A stretch of 64,000 bases of DNA. Source: Prostheceraeus crozeri. Its lineage: Eukaryota; Platyhelminthes; Polycladida; Euryleptidae. Location of the stretch: positions 186,001 to 250,000 of the forward strand of contig CAJQUW010005569.1 in NCBI GenBank assembly GCA_907163375.1, read 5' to 3'. Below, in pieces: positions 37,581-49,459 of the stretch. The notes below the pieces were generated by a model. It did no database searches and was not told where the DNA came from. It worked only from the letters and a program-made list of their open reading frames with translations. The translations under genes were made by a program, and so were the position numbers. How positions within the stretch are numbered: the first letter of the stretch is position 1; every line of letters begins with the position of its first letter.

Positions 37581-39513
37581 GTCAGTATTTGGACATTTAT
37601 ATCAGGCTTGTTTGAACAGATCTCACCTGATTCCACCTTGCGACGGTAATGATAACTCCTCAGGTTGCGGTGCATAGCAATGTAATGACTGTTTGATCAT
37701 ATACATGTGGGCTACTGCATACAGAAGATGAAAAAATGAAAACTCTTGTGTATTAGGCTTGATAATTTTGAAAATGCCTTCCTGAGAATCGTTGAGGAAT
37801 CGCTCATCACGGTAGCAATATTTGATTATCTAACCATATCAACCTTTTAAACAATATACTTCGATACTTTTTCCTTCTAGTGTACGGGTAGCTGTCTAAA
37901 AATCTTCACTAATGAAAAATAGAAATCAAAAGCATTACAGTGAAAAAAAGCAACAACTGAGAATGAAGCATTAAAAACTCAGAAATATTGAAATGTACCA
38001 ACGTATACGGAAATACAGATACCGCCTGATCTAATGTCAAGAAGTGGCTTACGATGTACTTTTGATATAAAATGCTGCTTAGACCTATACTTGTGGAATG
38101 CTTTGATATTTTTTTCTGAATGGCATGAACGGGCCGGGGACAACCGGTTGATCAAGGTTCTCAACTTTTAATGATCAACATGCTCTGGTTCATAGCTGTT
38201 AACCTATTAACCCAAAGTGGTCATTATCGGTAGATTAGAGTAACTTAAAACTGCTTCTAAGATCATGTAAGTTAGTCACTCATGACTGAGTTCATACAGA
38301 GCAAAGATGTGGAGAAGTTTTTCACACGAGTGAATGTTTTGAACACACTTCAGTGCAACAAGCTTTGGTATTTACTATAAGCAGCAATACTTGGCAAGTG
38401 GAGAGTATAATACGAATACATCAGTTGTTAGCGATTAGCTGACCTTTTCATATTGTAACTTAATTTGCCGATAACTTTTTCTTGAGCGCATTGACCCTTG
38501 CCTTTGCTGCTACAAGTCATTTAGCCCTTACTATCTCGTTTTAAAATGGTCCATTGTCCCGTAATAAACTATGAATAGTGCGCTGTCATGAGTTCTGTCA
38601 AAAGGAAATATAAGGCACAAGTTTTGTGTGTGGTACATGGTATCAAAAAGAACAAATTGTATATGAAGATTTTCATGTTCTGACAAAAGAGCAACGTTGT
38701 CGTTCAGTACACTTGCAAGTAGTGCTCAGGACTTAGCTACACAAAATAGCAATGATGTGGAAAACAGATGAATCAAAATGAACAGCTTTATCCATAACGT
38801 TCAGCTCAGTCACCATGACTGCATAGTTCAAAGACCAAACAGCTAACCGACATGAACAACTGTTTTTGTAAAATGTGACACAGCATTACAGCAGTCATTC
38901 CGCTAAATGCTAACGCATCTGTAACACATATAACACATACCGAACATGCATGTTTCAAATAATGGCTCCGATTAACTGATATTCTTATGACGTGATAAGA
39001 AATACTCTTCAGTTCCATCGAATCTCCAAGTAGCAGAGCGGCTCACAACGGATGAAGGTATAAATTCTTTAGTTCCTTTCACTGCGCATCTTAAGCATCA
39101 GCAAATACGCACTCCGGCTCCCATTGACGGATATTCTCAAAGGTCGTTTGATATTCAAAGAATTTTCACTACATAACGGCTCCTGATACTATTCATTCTA
39201 GTATTCACCATTCTTTCTAGTCATTCACCACCTGTTGGAAGAACTTGATCTTCTTATTTCAATGAAACAAGCATTAGAGTCGAAAAATTCATATATTACT
39301 GAACCCATAATAAAGCTTACAAGTAAAAAAGATTTTCAAGATATTGAACGATCACGAATTTAGGAAAATAATAGCAAAAAAGAATTTCAATCATTCATAA
39401 AATTCACGCTGAGTGGCTCAGATTTTTCACACAGGAGCCAAATTTTTTCTCACATTCCCGCACTGCGTGAGCCCTGCGTGAATTCACGCAGCCGTACGAC
39501 CACTGGTGACAAT

Positions 39514-41092
39514 AGCCTGTGGGCGCCTATTGACACCACAGTGTTGTCAATAGACACTTCCCAATCATAATTGCATCTCTATTATCTAGGAATTCACAAT
39601 CCGAATGAAACAGTGAGTGACAGGGCACATTTTGGATAGGCCTGTATTAAAAGTGGTAGCATTGTCTGCGGCTGTTCACCCATAGATGGTAGTTGCCGCC
39701 ATTAGTTTCATAGAATGAAATACCCAATTTGCGCAATAATTTGAATTCATCAAACATGAGCCAATTACTTTTTGAAAAAGTGAGCTAGCATCTAGAAACA
39801 CGAAACTAGAAACATGTCAATCACCCTCAATAACAAATGACCAGTAATTTAAATTAATCTGGGTCATCGATGAAAATGAGTCATGAAGGATTACAGACTA
39901 CAAATAATGTCATGTCAAATTTTGATCTCATCGGAGCTAATCAATGTCGTTGAATAATGTGCTTATTACAGTTTACCTTCTACAGAGCTCCGCTGATGAG
40001 GAATTTTAATTCCAACCATCACCTTAAAAAGTAAAAAAAATACCCATTTACAGTAGATCTTTAATGGGATCAATAGCCTGGGTGTCTTACTGATACCATC
40101 AAGTTATTAGAAGCAAAGTGGCCGATCAAAGAAATATGCTTTGAGAGGTAGGATCGTGTACTGGAATAGTTGCGACGATTTCGGTTTCAGGGCACAAAAC
40201 AACTTACCGAGTGATAAAGTCAGTCGCTTTTTTTGTGTGTGTATTTCTTTATGCCATGTATCCTTAGCGGTTACATTTGATGATCAGATACTAAGCACAT
40301 ATATTGATGCGCTTGAAAATGAAAAATGAGAGCGATATTTCAGCATATTTGCATACCAGGCATGTTTGCACACTTCATTTATCAGTTTGGAAATACCACT
40401 AAGTTAAAATCAGCTGTAGCAACTTCAAGTAGAGTCAATTTCAAACAAGCTGCAATTGCATCTAAAGAAAAAATGGCTGAAATTAATTATTAAATATGAA
40501 GATGCAAAAGTGCCCGTACATCAAAGGCACCTCAGCACTTTTCTTCCCAATAGGCATAACATAGCTACAGGATGGCTTATTCATAAGTTGAGTACAATTT
40601 TTGCACGCATTAACCTATGTAGACAATAACCTTATCGATGTACTCCTTTCGACCCCAGTTCTGAGCGATTTTCGAGTTCCTTTCCTTTTCCTGCGTTTCT
40701 CATCTCTTTCAAAAGAAAGCAACAGGCATATTCTGGGCAAATCAGTCACGATATTTCGATTGAGCGCAAAGCCGAGCTCTGATTCTCAATAAGGAAAATA
40801 ACCTCGACCCTCCTACGCGAATATGCTGTAATTCGACCAAGAATTAGGGATTGGTCGTCAGTGCTTGATTATCACTAAGTGAATCCACTTCAGATAGGCA
40901 GAATAGACCACTATGAGCCATATTTTAACTAATGAATGCAAATTAAGGCCGAAATATCCATTAGGAAAAATAACCCACAACACGCGGAATTTGAAATCTT
41001 TGATAGATGTTAAAATCGATGTAACAGACAGATGGAGATTGTAACAGCCAGCTAATAGACAGGAAATTGAATAGAGCACATCAATTTATCTA
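39514..41092. other. Non-coding DNA between hAT and mariner copies
   Basis: No domain, terminal repeat or long frame is recognisable. Short frames at 40,141, 40,601 and 40,858 have no family signature. Confidence 0.45.
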
Positions 41093-41345
41093 TAGGGTGC
41101 GAGAAAAGTCCTTGCGGGTTTTTGTCAACTTTATATTTTGCTATTCAATGATCAAATATCATTTCTTCAGTGACCAATATGTGGCAATGCGTTTGTAGAT
41201 AACTCTGTCACTCGACTATTATGCATGCCAAGTCTTCAGATTTAACACATAGTGAACTTTATGCTATTCAATCAACAAAATTTAAATTGATTACTTTCCA
41301 TGCGTTTTGTAAACTCGGCATTTCATTGTGCTATTTTCGATGCTT

Positions 41346-41655
41346 TAAAAAGCTATGCCACTTGTTTTTCCTGAGCTCCATGGATTTCACATTTGAATCT
41401 AGCTACGAGATTTGATCTCATTTTAATCAAATCAACAAAGTTGTGCTTCAAATAGCTATGCCACTCGTTTTTGCTGAGCTCCATAGATTTCAAATTTAAA
41501 TCTAACTTCGAGGATCGATCATTAAATGACGGACTAAACCATGGATGATTAACCTTAATAAATGTTATGCCTTGAAAAGCTATGCCACTTATTTTTGCTG
41601 ACCAGCATAGATTTCACATTTGAATCTTACTACGAGATTTTTAATTTTAATCAAT
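41346..41655 (+). repeat. Three imperfect tandem repeats inside the mariner 5' region
   Basis: AAAGCTATGCCACTTGTTTT and TTCACATTTGAATCT recur starting near 41,348, 41,453 and 41,578. They lie upstream of the transposase and may be subterminal transposase-binding sites, though such repeats are unusual for simple mariners. Confidence 0.65.
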
Positions 41656-41715
41656 ACATTTTATACACTGTGTTTATAAACTCGATACACTGATGGATGT
41701 GAGTAATTTGATATT

Positions 41716-42730
41716 GTGATGGAATTCTCGACAATAAAAAAAGTTTATTGCACATCGTGGGCCATTTCTTTCAACTGTGAAGAAAGTGCTCGTCAATTCA
41801 GAGAGAAATTTAACAAGGAACCCCATTGTCGAGAACAATCTTGTATTGGAAGAACAAACTTCTTGAAACCGGCAGCCTGTCCCACGACCGACCCAGAAGT
41901 GGCAGACCCATAACAGCATCTGGAGATGAAAACAGGCAAAAGGTAATTGAAGCTGTCACTGAAAATCCTTCAACTTCGACAAGAGTGATATCGAGGGATG
42001 TCGGGATCTCTGATTTCACTGTCCGAAAAGTTCTAAAACCGAGCATTATCATCCATACAAGCCGCTATATTCTCAATTTCTTTGTGATGGGGACGAAGAC
42101 CGCCGCTTACAATTTTGTGAAGAAATGAGGAGAAAATCGAGAGAAGATCCTGCTTTCCTCCGAAAGCTAACATTTTCGGACGAGTGTGTCATGTCGTTGA
42201 CAGTCAACATCAACAAGCACAATGTGCACTTCTGGACTACGACGAACCCGAATATTAGAATGACCAACCCAGGCAAGACTCCTAGCCTCACCGTGTGGGC
42301 CTGTATAGGCTATTCCGGACTTCTTCTCTACGATATCTGATCTTCTGTTGAACCAAGTCGTTCCTTATTTCTCTCGTGACACTGGAAGAACCCTTCTGTT
42401 CCAGCAAGACGGAGCGCCTCCCCATTACTCTCTTTCACCGCGTCAAATTCTAGACTCATTTGTCCAATCGCTGGATCGGCAGGAGAGGACCTATTGAATG
42501 GCCAGCAAGATCGCCGGACTTGACACCCTGCGACTTTTGGTTCTGAAGTCACCTGCGGTAATTGGTTTATCCTCCAGGTTTTATTTACAGGAACATTCAG
42601 GACTTGCGGGAAGAGATTCAGCGACAAATGAACAACATTGCTCTCTCTTACTACCGTGATTCGTTGAGGAATTTTCAGAAACGTTTTCTGAAGTGCATTG
42701 AACATGACGGTGAGCTATTTGAAGAATAAA
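41716..42730 (+). pseudogene. Mariner-like transposase, degraded
   Basis: Visible parts: ESARQFREKFNKEP, TGSLSHDRPRSGRPITASGD, ENPSTSTRVISRDVGISDF (helix-turn-helix), DPAFLRKLTFSDECVMSLT (first catalytic D) and HFWTTTNPNIRM, PGKTPSLTVWACIGYSG. The frame changes near 41,850 and 42,130 and again after 42,340, with WPARSPDLTPCD-like remains around 42,500. It is inactive. Confidence 0.75.
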
Positions 42731-42942
42731 AATGTCAATGAGTACATGGAATGTTTAGTTTTTATTTCTAGATGGGTTTGTTCAAAGAAAAATGAAAATA
42801 AAGTAAAACAATTCACCATACAATAACTAAATATAAAGTTATCAAAAATCCGCAAAGACTTTTCTCGCACCCTGTATATATGTAGCCAACGCACTATACA
42901 GAAGCGTAGATTTGATAACCCATGTTATGGGGCCAAGATGAC

Positions 42943-43323
42943 TTAATTTATGGGGTCGAAATGACTAGTAACCATAATCATGACATCATCGGCATATTTT
43001 ACAATTTGAGAACCATAAGATACCGATTTCAGAGTTCCCATGTGACTGGCGAACAGATGAGGTGATAACTTGGAGCCTTGGGGTACACCAGACGCAACTC
43101 TTTGAAGTTCGCTTGAAATTTCATTAATTTTAACATGTTGGGACCTGTTTGACAAGAAACTAATGCACCAGTGTATGAAACCTGTGGGAAGAGCTCCAGC
43201 GATAAGTGATCCAACTAGATTGCGGTGATTTAACTTGTCGAAAGCACGACTTAAATCAAATGCAATCACAATTCCTCCGCTATAAGAGCTGTCTTCTAAA
43301 ATTCGAGTCAAATGATCATGCAC
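42943..43323 (-). pseudogene. LINE reverse transcriptase palm
   Basis: SGGIVIAFDLSRAFDKLNHR (motif A with FDLSRAFD), VPQGSKLSPHLFASHMGTL (motif B) and IVKYADDVMIMVTSH (motif C, YADD) are all visible. The frame joins the fingers part only through a frameshift near 43,315. Confidence 0.85.
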
Positions 43324-44381
43324 TGTGATGTTAGCGAGTATAGGGTCGACGATGTCGCGCGAAATCCATATTGTTCAATTCCGTAAAGGTCTATGAGGCG
43401 ATTTTTGACTGAATCTACAACGAATTCCTCGAGAACTTTGAAGGATACAGGGAGTAGAGAAATCGGACGTAGATTGTTGAGATCGATGTTTCTTGATTTC
43501 GGAATAGGTGCAACATTTGCTATTTTCCAAATTTGCGGAATTTGATGACTCCCAATCGATAAGCAAAATAGATGTGTTAACGGCTCACATAAGACATGTA
43601 CAAAATCTCTCAAAAATCGTGGTGGTATTCCATCACTTCCAGGTGACTTTTTAATATCAATGTTAATTAACTTTCTGTAAACGTCAGGAACAGAAATTTC
43701 AATATTCCAGTCATCATAGCCCGAAGGAAGACAAAATGTTATCTCCGACCAATTCGGCTGAGGACCAAAACTTTGAGCCAGTGCTGTGTTGATGGACTCG
43801 ACAGCCGCGAGAGGGGTTTCGAATTCATTAATTAATCTCTGTAGAGTCGAATTCTCTGAGTTGTGGTAGTTTTCATACCTTTCAGTATTGACCAAATATC
43901 TTTTTTTGCTTTTAGTGACTTTGCCCAATTGTCTTTTGCTTTTTTTGATTTCATGCTTTAGTTTCTCGTTATAGTGCTGGAAGAGCCCATGATTCTCTTG
44001 GCGAAATGCTTGGTGTTTGCGATTCAATAGTAATTTAAGCAGTGGGGTCATCCATGGTTTATCATGGATATTCATTTTGACATAAGCATAAGGCATCATT
44101 GACATTGCGTTGAAAATGACTTCTTGATAATATTCAGCCTTCTCATCAATACTGCAGTCTAATTTATACCATTCTGTCGAAAATGCAAGCTGGATTATCC
44201 ATGAAATATCAGTCATATTGCTTTTCCTGTAATCAAAAACCTTACAAACTCTTGATGGAAGTAAATCAGATTTCTTTGGTTTCATGTAAATGCTTTCATG
44301 GTCAGCTTTACCAAAGTTAGGCCCGCGTACAGGATCAAAATACCTCTCAAGCGTAGTATAATCAACGAAAATTTTGTCCAA
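43308..44381 (-). pseudogene. LINE linker and reverse transcriptase fingers
   Basis: The 357-residue frame contains KSPGSDGIPPRFLRDFVHVL, PQIWKIANVAPIPKSRNIDL, NNLRPISLLPVSFKVLEEFV and YGIEQYGFRATSSTLYSLT, the standard RT fingers motifs of non-LTR elements. The N-terminal 200 residues are the variable linker after the endonuclease. Confidence 0.85.
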
Positions 44382-44426
44382 TATTGACTTAGCGCGTATT
44401 TTAAAGTTAACAATTTGTGTTAATCC

Positions 44427-44942
44427 CTACAAAGTTTCAGTTTCATTCCTTAGCAACTGATTAAAGTCCCCCAACAAGATGACATGATTGTCTGGTAGAT
44501 GGCCACTTATGTCGTCAATGTCACTTGTGAGAAAACGTACCTCTTCGTTCAGGTCTACAACTTTAAGACTTGGGGGAATATACACCACAATGATGACAAG
44601 CTTACATTGGTGAAGATGCAATCTGATACATTCAATAGTAGAAGGTGGATAAGTCAATGAGTTTATCTGCTTACAGCTGAAATCGTTACGAATATAGCAA
44701 CAAACACCACCATCAGCTCTACCGTCTCGTCTGTCAAAGCGGAACAAAGTATAGTTCAATAATTCGATCTGAGCATTGTCTACATTGCGGTTGAGCCAGG
44801 TTTCTGTTATGGCAATAAGACCAGGGCTGATACTTGAGGCATATACAGACAGTTCCTCAATATTATTTCGAATAGATCGAACACAATTCCGAGCACAACT
44901 GACGGAAGAGGATATTCTCTGCTTTTTAACTGCTGAGAACAT
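44427..44942 (-). pseudogene. LINE AP endonuclease domain
   Basis: RNCVRSIRNNIEELSVYASS, PGLIAITETWLNRNVDNAQI, RFDRRDGRADGGVCCYIRND, VYIPPSLKVVDL and HVILLGDFNQL give the endonuclease motifs (catalytic E in TETW, D and N in GDFN). The first strand of the fold is short, so the 5' part is damaged. Confidence 0.8.
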
Positions 44943-44955
44943 TTGGGATAAGACA

Positions 44956-45703
44956 TTAATGAAAATTTTGACTTTGTTCTTCTTTTAAACATATCATTCC
45001 ATTCCTTATCATCCAATCTCTCCTATCTTTTCTTTTTTCTTTCAATTGATTGCGGAGTGATTGTTGCCTTTGTCTCTCATGGAATGTGAGGTCAGCATTG
45101 ATGAAGCACTGTCTGAAATTCACAGAATCCCTTAGATATCTAGATTTTCGTAAGAATTTTATCCTTGTGGTTGGGTCTGTAAAAATTACACGTAAAAGTC
45201 GGTCTTGGCGCAAATTCTTTCCAGTTCTTGCAATTTCTTTGATTCTATAATCAGTAATATCAAGTTCGGTTGCTATTTCATTCACAGTGTCTTCATCATT
45301 GGCTTTTCGTTCTGCAACTGACCCAGTAGATTGTTTTGGAATGCCAAAAATCACGATGTTGTTGCTTTTCGACATTCTCATTTGAACTTCCTGTGTTATT
45401 AACTCGGCATTGTATATCATCTCATTTCTTAAATTATTGTTTTCCTCTTTCACAGCTTTTTTTCTTGACTTTTTCTTGAATACTTGCCATTTCTTTCTGA
45501 AGCTCAACTTGCTTTGATAGGATTTGAGAAATGGTATCTTCAAAGCTATCTATTCTTGAAACGAGATGTTTAATACTATTGCTCAATTCATTCAGTTGAG
45601 AGGAAAATTATGAAATAATACTGGATTTTAGGTCTTCCAAGCGGTTATTCAGGTCACTCGTCGAATTGGACCACGTCGTCCGCTTGGGAGTATTGCTACT
45701 CAT
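44956..45703 (-). pseudogene. LINE ORF1 (RRM-like nucleic-acid-binding protein)
   Basis: It starts MSSNTPKRTTWSNSTSDLNN at 45,703, has a coiled-coil-type middle, then SNNIVIFGIPKQSTGSVAER, ITDYRIKEIARTGKNLRQD, RLLRVIFTDPTTRIKFLRKS and FINADLTFHERQRQQSLR. This is the L1/Jockey-type ORF1 RRM plus C-terminal domain that coats element RNA. A stop near 45,610 and a frameshift near 45,540 disrupt it. Confidence 0.75.
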
Positions 45704-46307
45704 ACTTTTATTGAAATCACAAAAAAATCAAATTCACACACTCGAAAGGAATCGACCTCAACACCTTTCACGTCGAAGCTCAGCGTTAACACGTTATGCT
45801 ACTCGTCACGGATGTCAGTTGTTATTTTTGGTATTTGATAATCAGAGAATGGGTCGAATGTGATGCGTTTTGCATGCAATTGCTATTGAAATCACGTGAC
45901 CTCCCAAGCCGCAGTTGCAGCAACGACCAGCAAATACAACTCACTTGGAAACCGGAACTAGTCCCTTAGATGTATAAATTTTGAAAAATGAGGCTGAGAA
46001 GTCTCAATGACACCAAAGTCCGATTCTACAGGATGAGAGGACGCCAACGATGTAAATTTCGACTGTATTCGACACTATTTCACGTATTTCCGAAAAATCT
46101 CGCTTATAGATGATCCATGTAAACAAGTAAATATTTTGCTTTAATTATCTTGTATGGTATGTATATGCGCAGTTAGAACAGTGAATAATTATGAATGGTT
46201 TTTGAAAATGCTTCCGATGGTAATCAGAATTTCTCAATAAGGCTGACCAACAATTCTCCTTAACAATATTGTAGAACATGGACTATTTCACACGGGAAAA
46301 TGCGCGT
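45704..46307. other. Non-coding; possible LINE 5' untranslated region
   Basis: No frame supported. The first 200 bp may be the 5' untranslated region of the LINE; the rest is ordinary AT-rich DNA. Confidence 0.3.
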
Positions 46308-46532
46308 CTACACTGTAAACCATCACCTCCTAAAATCGAGTAAACCTGCATCCTAAAGCGCCACACACTAGAATTTTAGGAGGTTGCGTGAAATAGAATG
46401 CTGACATACTAAAGAGAACAATAATACTAGTGCGCTAGCCTCCTAAAACCCTTTGCTTTAGGATTTTTTTATTAGTTACGAATAGTGTCTCGCTTCAGTG
46501 TGTGATTTAGGAGGTGCTGGTTTAGAGTGTAG
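46308..46532. repeat. 225-bp MITE with four alternating CCTCCTAAA motifs
   Basis: The left end CTACACTGTAAACCATCACC and right end (inverted) CTACACTCTAAACCAGCACC are 27-bp inverted repeats with two mismatches, ending CTCCTAAA. Inside, CCTCCTAAA appears in orientations plus, minus, plus, minus at about 46,326, 46,378, 46,441 and 46,508, so it can fold into several hairpins. No coding capacity. Confidence 0.8.
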
Positions 46533-46859
46533 CTGATTCGCTAAAAATGGGAAGTTATACGATTTTCCAATACGATTTTGTCATTGACATTCGATTCACG
46601 CGAATAGCAAATATTCGAATTTGTAGGCCTGTTGAATAACATTATAGACAGATTAAAAAGCATGCCGAATATTAACCGTCCAGTATTTATGTGAGCACGT
46701 TTTACGTTCGCAATACAGCCTAATCAAGATGTCAGAAAGAATACTGCTCTTAAAAATACGATGCCGCCCGACAGTCACTCCTGAGGAGGTATTTTAGATG
46801 TCGAGCGCTGCTCGACATCCGTTTTAAAAAAATTTAAAAGCTGGAAATACTATAGATTT

Positions 46860-47069
46860 ATTCCAGTTGAACGAGTTATGGAAACATTCTATCACATCAC
46901 CTGTTCCGAAATCCATTCCACAGAATAAAAGACAATTTCGTCCCATGTCTGTCCTCCCAACCCAAGCGAAACTGCTTGAGCGGATAGTCGTAGAAGCTAT
47001 ATGTGGTGAATTTGATTGTCGTTATGGGTCCGCAGAACACCGATTCAGAAACAACCACTCTACTTCTGC
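46860..47069 (+). pseudogene. LINE reverse transcriptase fragment (left of insertion)
   Basis: MNELWKHSITSPVPKSIPQN, KRQFRPMSVLPTQAKLLERI and YGSAEHRFRNNHSTSA are RT finger motifs of a second LINE on the plus strand. It is interrupted by a Penelope-like insertion after the TTAGTAGAATT at 47,070-47,080 and continues at 48,461. Confidence 0.8.
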
Positions 47070-47269
47070 TTAGTAGAATTATATAAGAGATGGCTGAAGG
47101 CGGGAGGACCATAATGAATCAATGATGTGAAAAAAATCAGCTTTCTCTCCCGAGTAATTTAATGCCACAAATAATTACGAATAAAAAATGTGTACACAGC
47201 CGACGTTTCGGGTCCAGACCCTTTCTCAAGGCAAAGCAGCAATAAAATGACACTGTCTAAACTGGCTCG

Positions 47270-47640
47270 TTAGATAAGCAGTATAGCTCCGGTTGTCTCA
47301 TGACGTCTGTTCATTTTAGGATGGCACTTATTGATTAATCGCGATTCCACCACGCTTGTTTCAACAGGATCATTTAAGCAGCGAAGAAATTCAACATCAA
47401 AATCATCAATCGAACCGTTAACAAGACAGGTCTTACTGTGTTCGGACCAAGCACTTAGATCATTTTTATTACGAATACTGAGACTGTGTTCGTTGTATCT
47501 AATGTAGAATGGTCTAGCAGTTTTGCCTATATATTTATCACCACACTTTCTACAAGAAAATTGATATACAACACACGATGTCTCACAGTTATGATTTTGG
47601 GATAGCTTGTTGCATATTCTACAATCATTGTGTTTACTTT
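47270..47640 (-). pseudogene. Penelope-like GIY-YIG endonuclease domain
   Basis: The minus strand reads CVVYQFSCRKCGDKYIGKTA then RPFYIRYNEHSLSIRNKN and SEHSKTCLVNGSIDDFDVEF. The KYIGKT...R...EH order is the GIY-YIG nuclease signature of Penelope-like elements, with a CxxC-type linker upstream (NKLSQNHNCETSC region). Confidence 0.8.
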
Positions 47641-47770
47641 TTTTTGCCTTTTTTCTTCAAAACATTACGCAGTTTTTTGTTGCCCGTACTGACGAGACGG
47701 ACATTCAACCTATGTTTTCTTATTTGGTAATTAATTTTCCGATTAAGACTGTCGCTTATAAACGGTAACT

Positions 47771-48400
47771 TCAAAATGCTTTTTTTTTACTAGTTTTATT
47801 TTTTTGGGTATTTCTATCAGATACACTCAAATCCTTATTAGTGTATCCATTAAATTTTAAATTTTCTTTACATTTTTTCTCCGATTCCATTTTAATGTTA
47901 TCAGAGAGCGTTGAACTACATCGATTACGTGTGTCTATAATGCTCTGCTTTACGAAATTAGTTTTGACGGAGCTCGGTAGCCAACTATCTTTTTTCAAAG
48001 CATTGCCAGACGATATGTCTTTTACATATTTTTTGTGCATGATTTTCCTATTCTCTAACCAAATACTTAAATCTAAAAAATTCAGTAACCCATCTTCGGG
48101 GTTTTCAATGGTAAACTTTATGTTGTCATCAATCGAATTGAATGTCTCTAATATGAAGTCACAGTATTCTTTGTTTCTTTGCAACGGACCGATGATGCAG
48201 TCATCAATGTATCTTTTATAAATCCAGTTATTTAACTGTAGGCGTGAATTTATAATAGACATTGCCTTTTCTTCTATATAACCCATGAATATGATCGAAA
48301 ATGGGGGTGCATAATGAGAGCCCATCGGACACCCTTTAATTTGTAAATAATTTTTATTGTTATATTCAATCTCATAGTTGTAGGAGACGAATTTGATCAT
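47771..48400 (-). pseudogene. Penelope-like reverse transcriptase part
   Basis: YNNKNYLQIKGCPMGSHYAP, IIFMGYIEEKAMSIINSRL and WIYKRYIDDCIIGPLQRNKE give RT motifs B and C (YIDD), with NPEDGLLNFLDLSIWLENRK as the following conserved segment. The frame ends in a lysine-rich stretch, with a poly-T run at 47,780 on the plus strand where the frame may slip. Confidence 0.85.
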
Positions 48401-48460
48401 GCTGATGAATTGATCTGGAGTAATTCCGAAGTTATCAATATCAGTCGAATTAGTAGAATT

Positions 48461-49200
48461 GCATGAAAAGTCAGCAGAGCTATTTGATGATCATGTTTCC
48501 CTGGGCATAGTCATTCTGTCAATCGTTTGATGTCGACAGCGTTTGATTTAACCGATTACGAGCATGTTTTGCGAAAATTTGCACAGCTTGGTTTTATTTC
48601 TTCCTTTTAGTTGTGGCTGAGAAGCTACTAACAATGCCGCACATCTGTTATCAGGATTGATGGACAGCGCTCACGAGCAATAATTTCTAAGCGTGGAGTA
48701 CCTCACGGGTCAGTCCTAGGACCTCTCATCTTTTATGTATCTGCTTCTGACATCAGTATGAACTTTGGGAACATGCAATTGCAATACGCAAATGATGCAC
48801 ATCTCGTAATGCCTATATTAAAAATATCAACAGAACAAGGAAAGGAAGCGTTCCGAAATCTGACGTCTGACATTCCACGATCAAATAAGATGAAGATCCA
48901 TGGAAAGACCTTCACCAATCGGCTGACATGGGTAGACCACGTTGACAACATCGTGAGGACTTACAACCGACGGTTATCCATTCTACGAAAATCAAATGCA
49001 ATGCATTTATCAAGAAATGAATATGCGTGCCAGTTATTTGGACTCTCAAAGGCCTGTCGTCGAAGCTTGAGAGAATTCAAAGACGTATTCAAGACAAATT
49101 CATGGTAATGACCTAACCATGATAGACTAACTATTGAAGATAGAAGAATGCACATGAGTAAAAACTTTTCAAGATGGTTTTGCGCCACAATGGTCATATT
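48461..49200 (+). pseudogene. LINE reverse transcriptase fragment (right of insertion)
   Basis: Continuing the LINE: VELHEKSAELFDDHVSLGIV, then TAFDLTDYEHVLRKFAQLGF (palm motif A), GVPHGSVLGPLIFYVSASDI (motif B) and LQYANDAHLVMPIL (motif C, YAND in place of YADD), then LTWVDHVDNIVRTYNRRLSI of the thumb. Several frame changes and the altered YADD make it dead. AATAAA near 49,459 may be the LINE 3' end. Confidence 0.8.
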
Positions 49201-49459
49201 TTGCATAAAGATCTACCAAAGCGCCTGAATTAGTGTGGACATTTTATCACCGATTCTCATCGTTTCCAGAAGAGAAGATATTCCTTATTTCCTCATGTCG
49301 CGAAATTACTCAACATCTATAGCTCTAGAAAGCTATTTTACTCTTGAATTGTGAAGCGGCAACTATAATTTCCAATGCACATTATGATTTTTAATTTGCT
49401 TCTTTAAGTACCGGTATTATTTATTGTACCGGTGCACTACTATTAGTATTAAGAAGTGT

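Larger units (their letters stand above)
32704..39505 (-). mobile_element. hAT DNA transposon, 6.8 kb, with perfect 8-bp target duplication
   Basis: The left end is CAGTGGTCGTACGCGGC and the right end, read inverted, is CAGTGGTCGTACGGC. Both are flanked by the same 8 bp GTGACAAT (32,696-32,703 and 39,506-39,513). CAGTG ends and 8-bp duplications define hAT elements. Subterminal CACGCAGGG repeats occur near both ends. A degraded hAT transposase lies inside on the minus strand. The length is unusually large for a hAT, partly because of nested insertions (a palindromic MITE at 36,646 and a Penelope end at about 37,525). Confidence 0.9.
41093..42874 (+). mobile_element. Tc1/mariner superfamily element, 1.78 kb, inactive
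   Basis: Left end TAGGGTGCGAGAAAAGTCCT and right end, inverted, CAGGGTGCGAGAAAAGTCTT continue as matching inverted repeats for about 40 bp (TTGCGGGTTTTTGTCAACTT against TTGCGGATTTTTGATAACTT). TA dinucleotides flank both ends. A degraded transposase occupies 41,716-42,730. Three tandem repeats lie in the 5' part. The right end lies about 70 bp from the 3' border of the neighbouring LINE. Confidence 0.85.
42943..45703 (-). mobile_element. LINE (AP endonuclease and RT), 3'-truncated and broken
   Basis: Minus-strand order is ORF1 (from the ATG at 45,703 to 44,956), AP endonuclease (44,942-44,427), linker and RT fingers (44,381-43,308), then RT palm ending shortly after YADD (43,323-42,943). The RT thumb and 3' untranslated region are missing, and the mariner copy starts within 70 bp. 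Losing the 3' end is unusual for a LINE and implies a later deletion. It looks like a Jockey/CR1-group arrangement. Confidence 0.8.
47081..48449 (-). mobile_element. Penelope-like element, 5'-truncated, inside the LINE
   Basis: Flanked by the exact 11-bp duplication TTAGTAGAATT (47,070-47,080 and 48,450-48,460). The minus strand encodes a Penelope-type RT part and a GIY-YIG endonuclease, and the 3' side has the motif CCGACGTTTCGGGTCCAGACC with CTTTCTCAAGG (about 47,200-47,232). The RT N-terminal part is missing, so it is a 5'-truncated insertion of about 1.37 kb. Confidence 0.9.
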
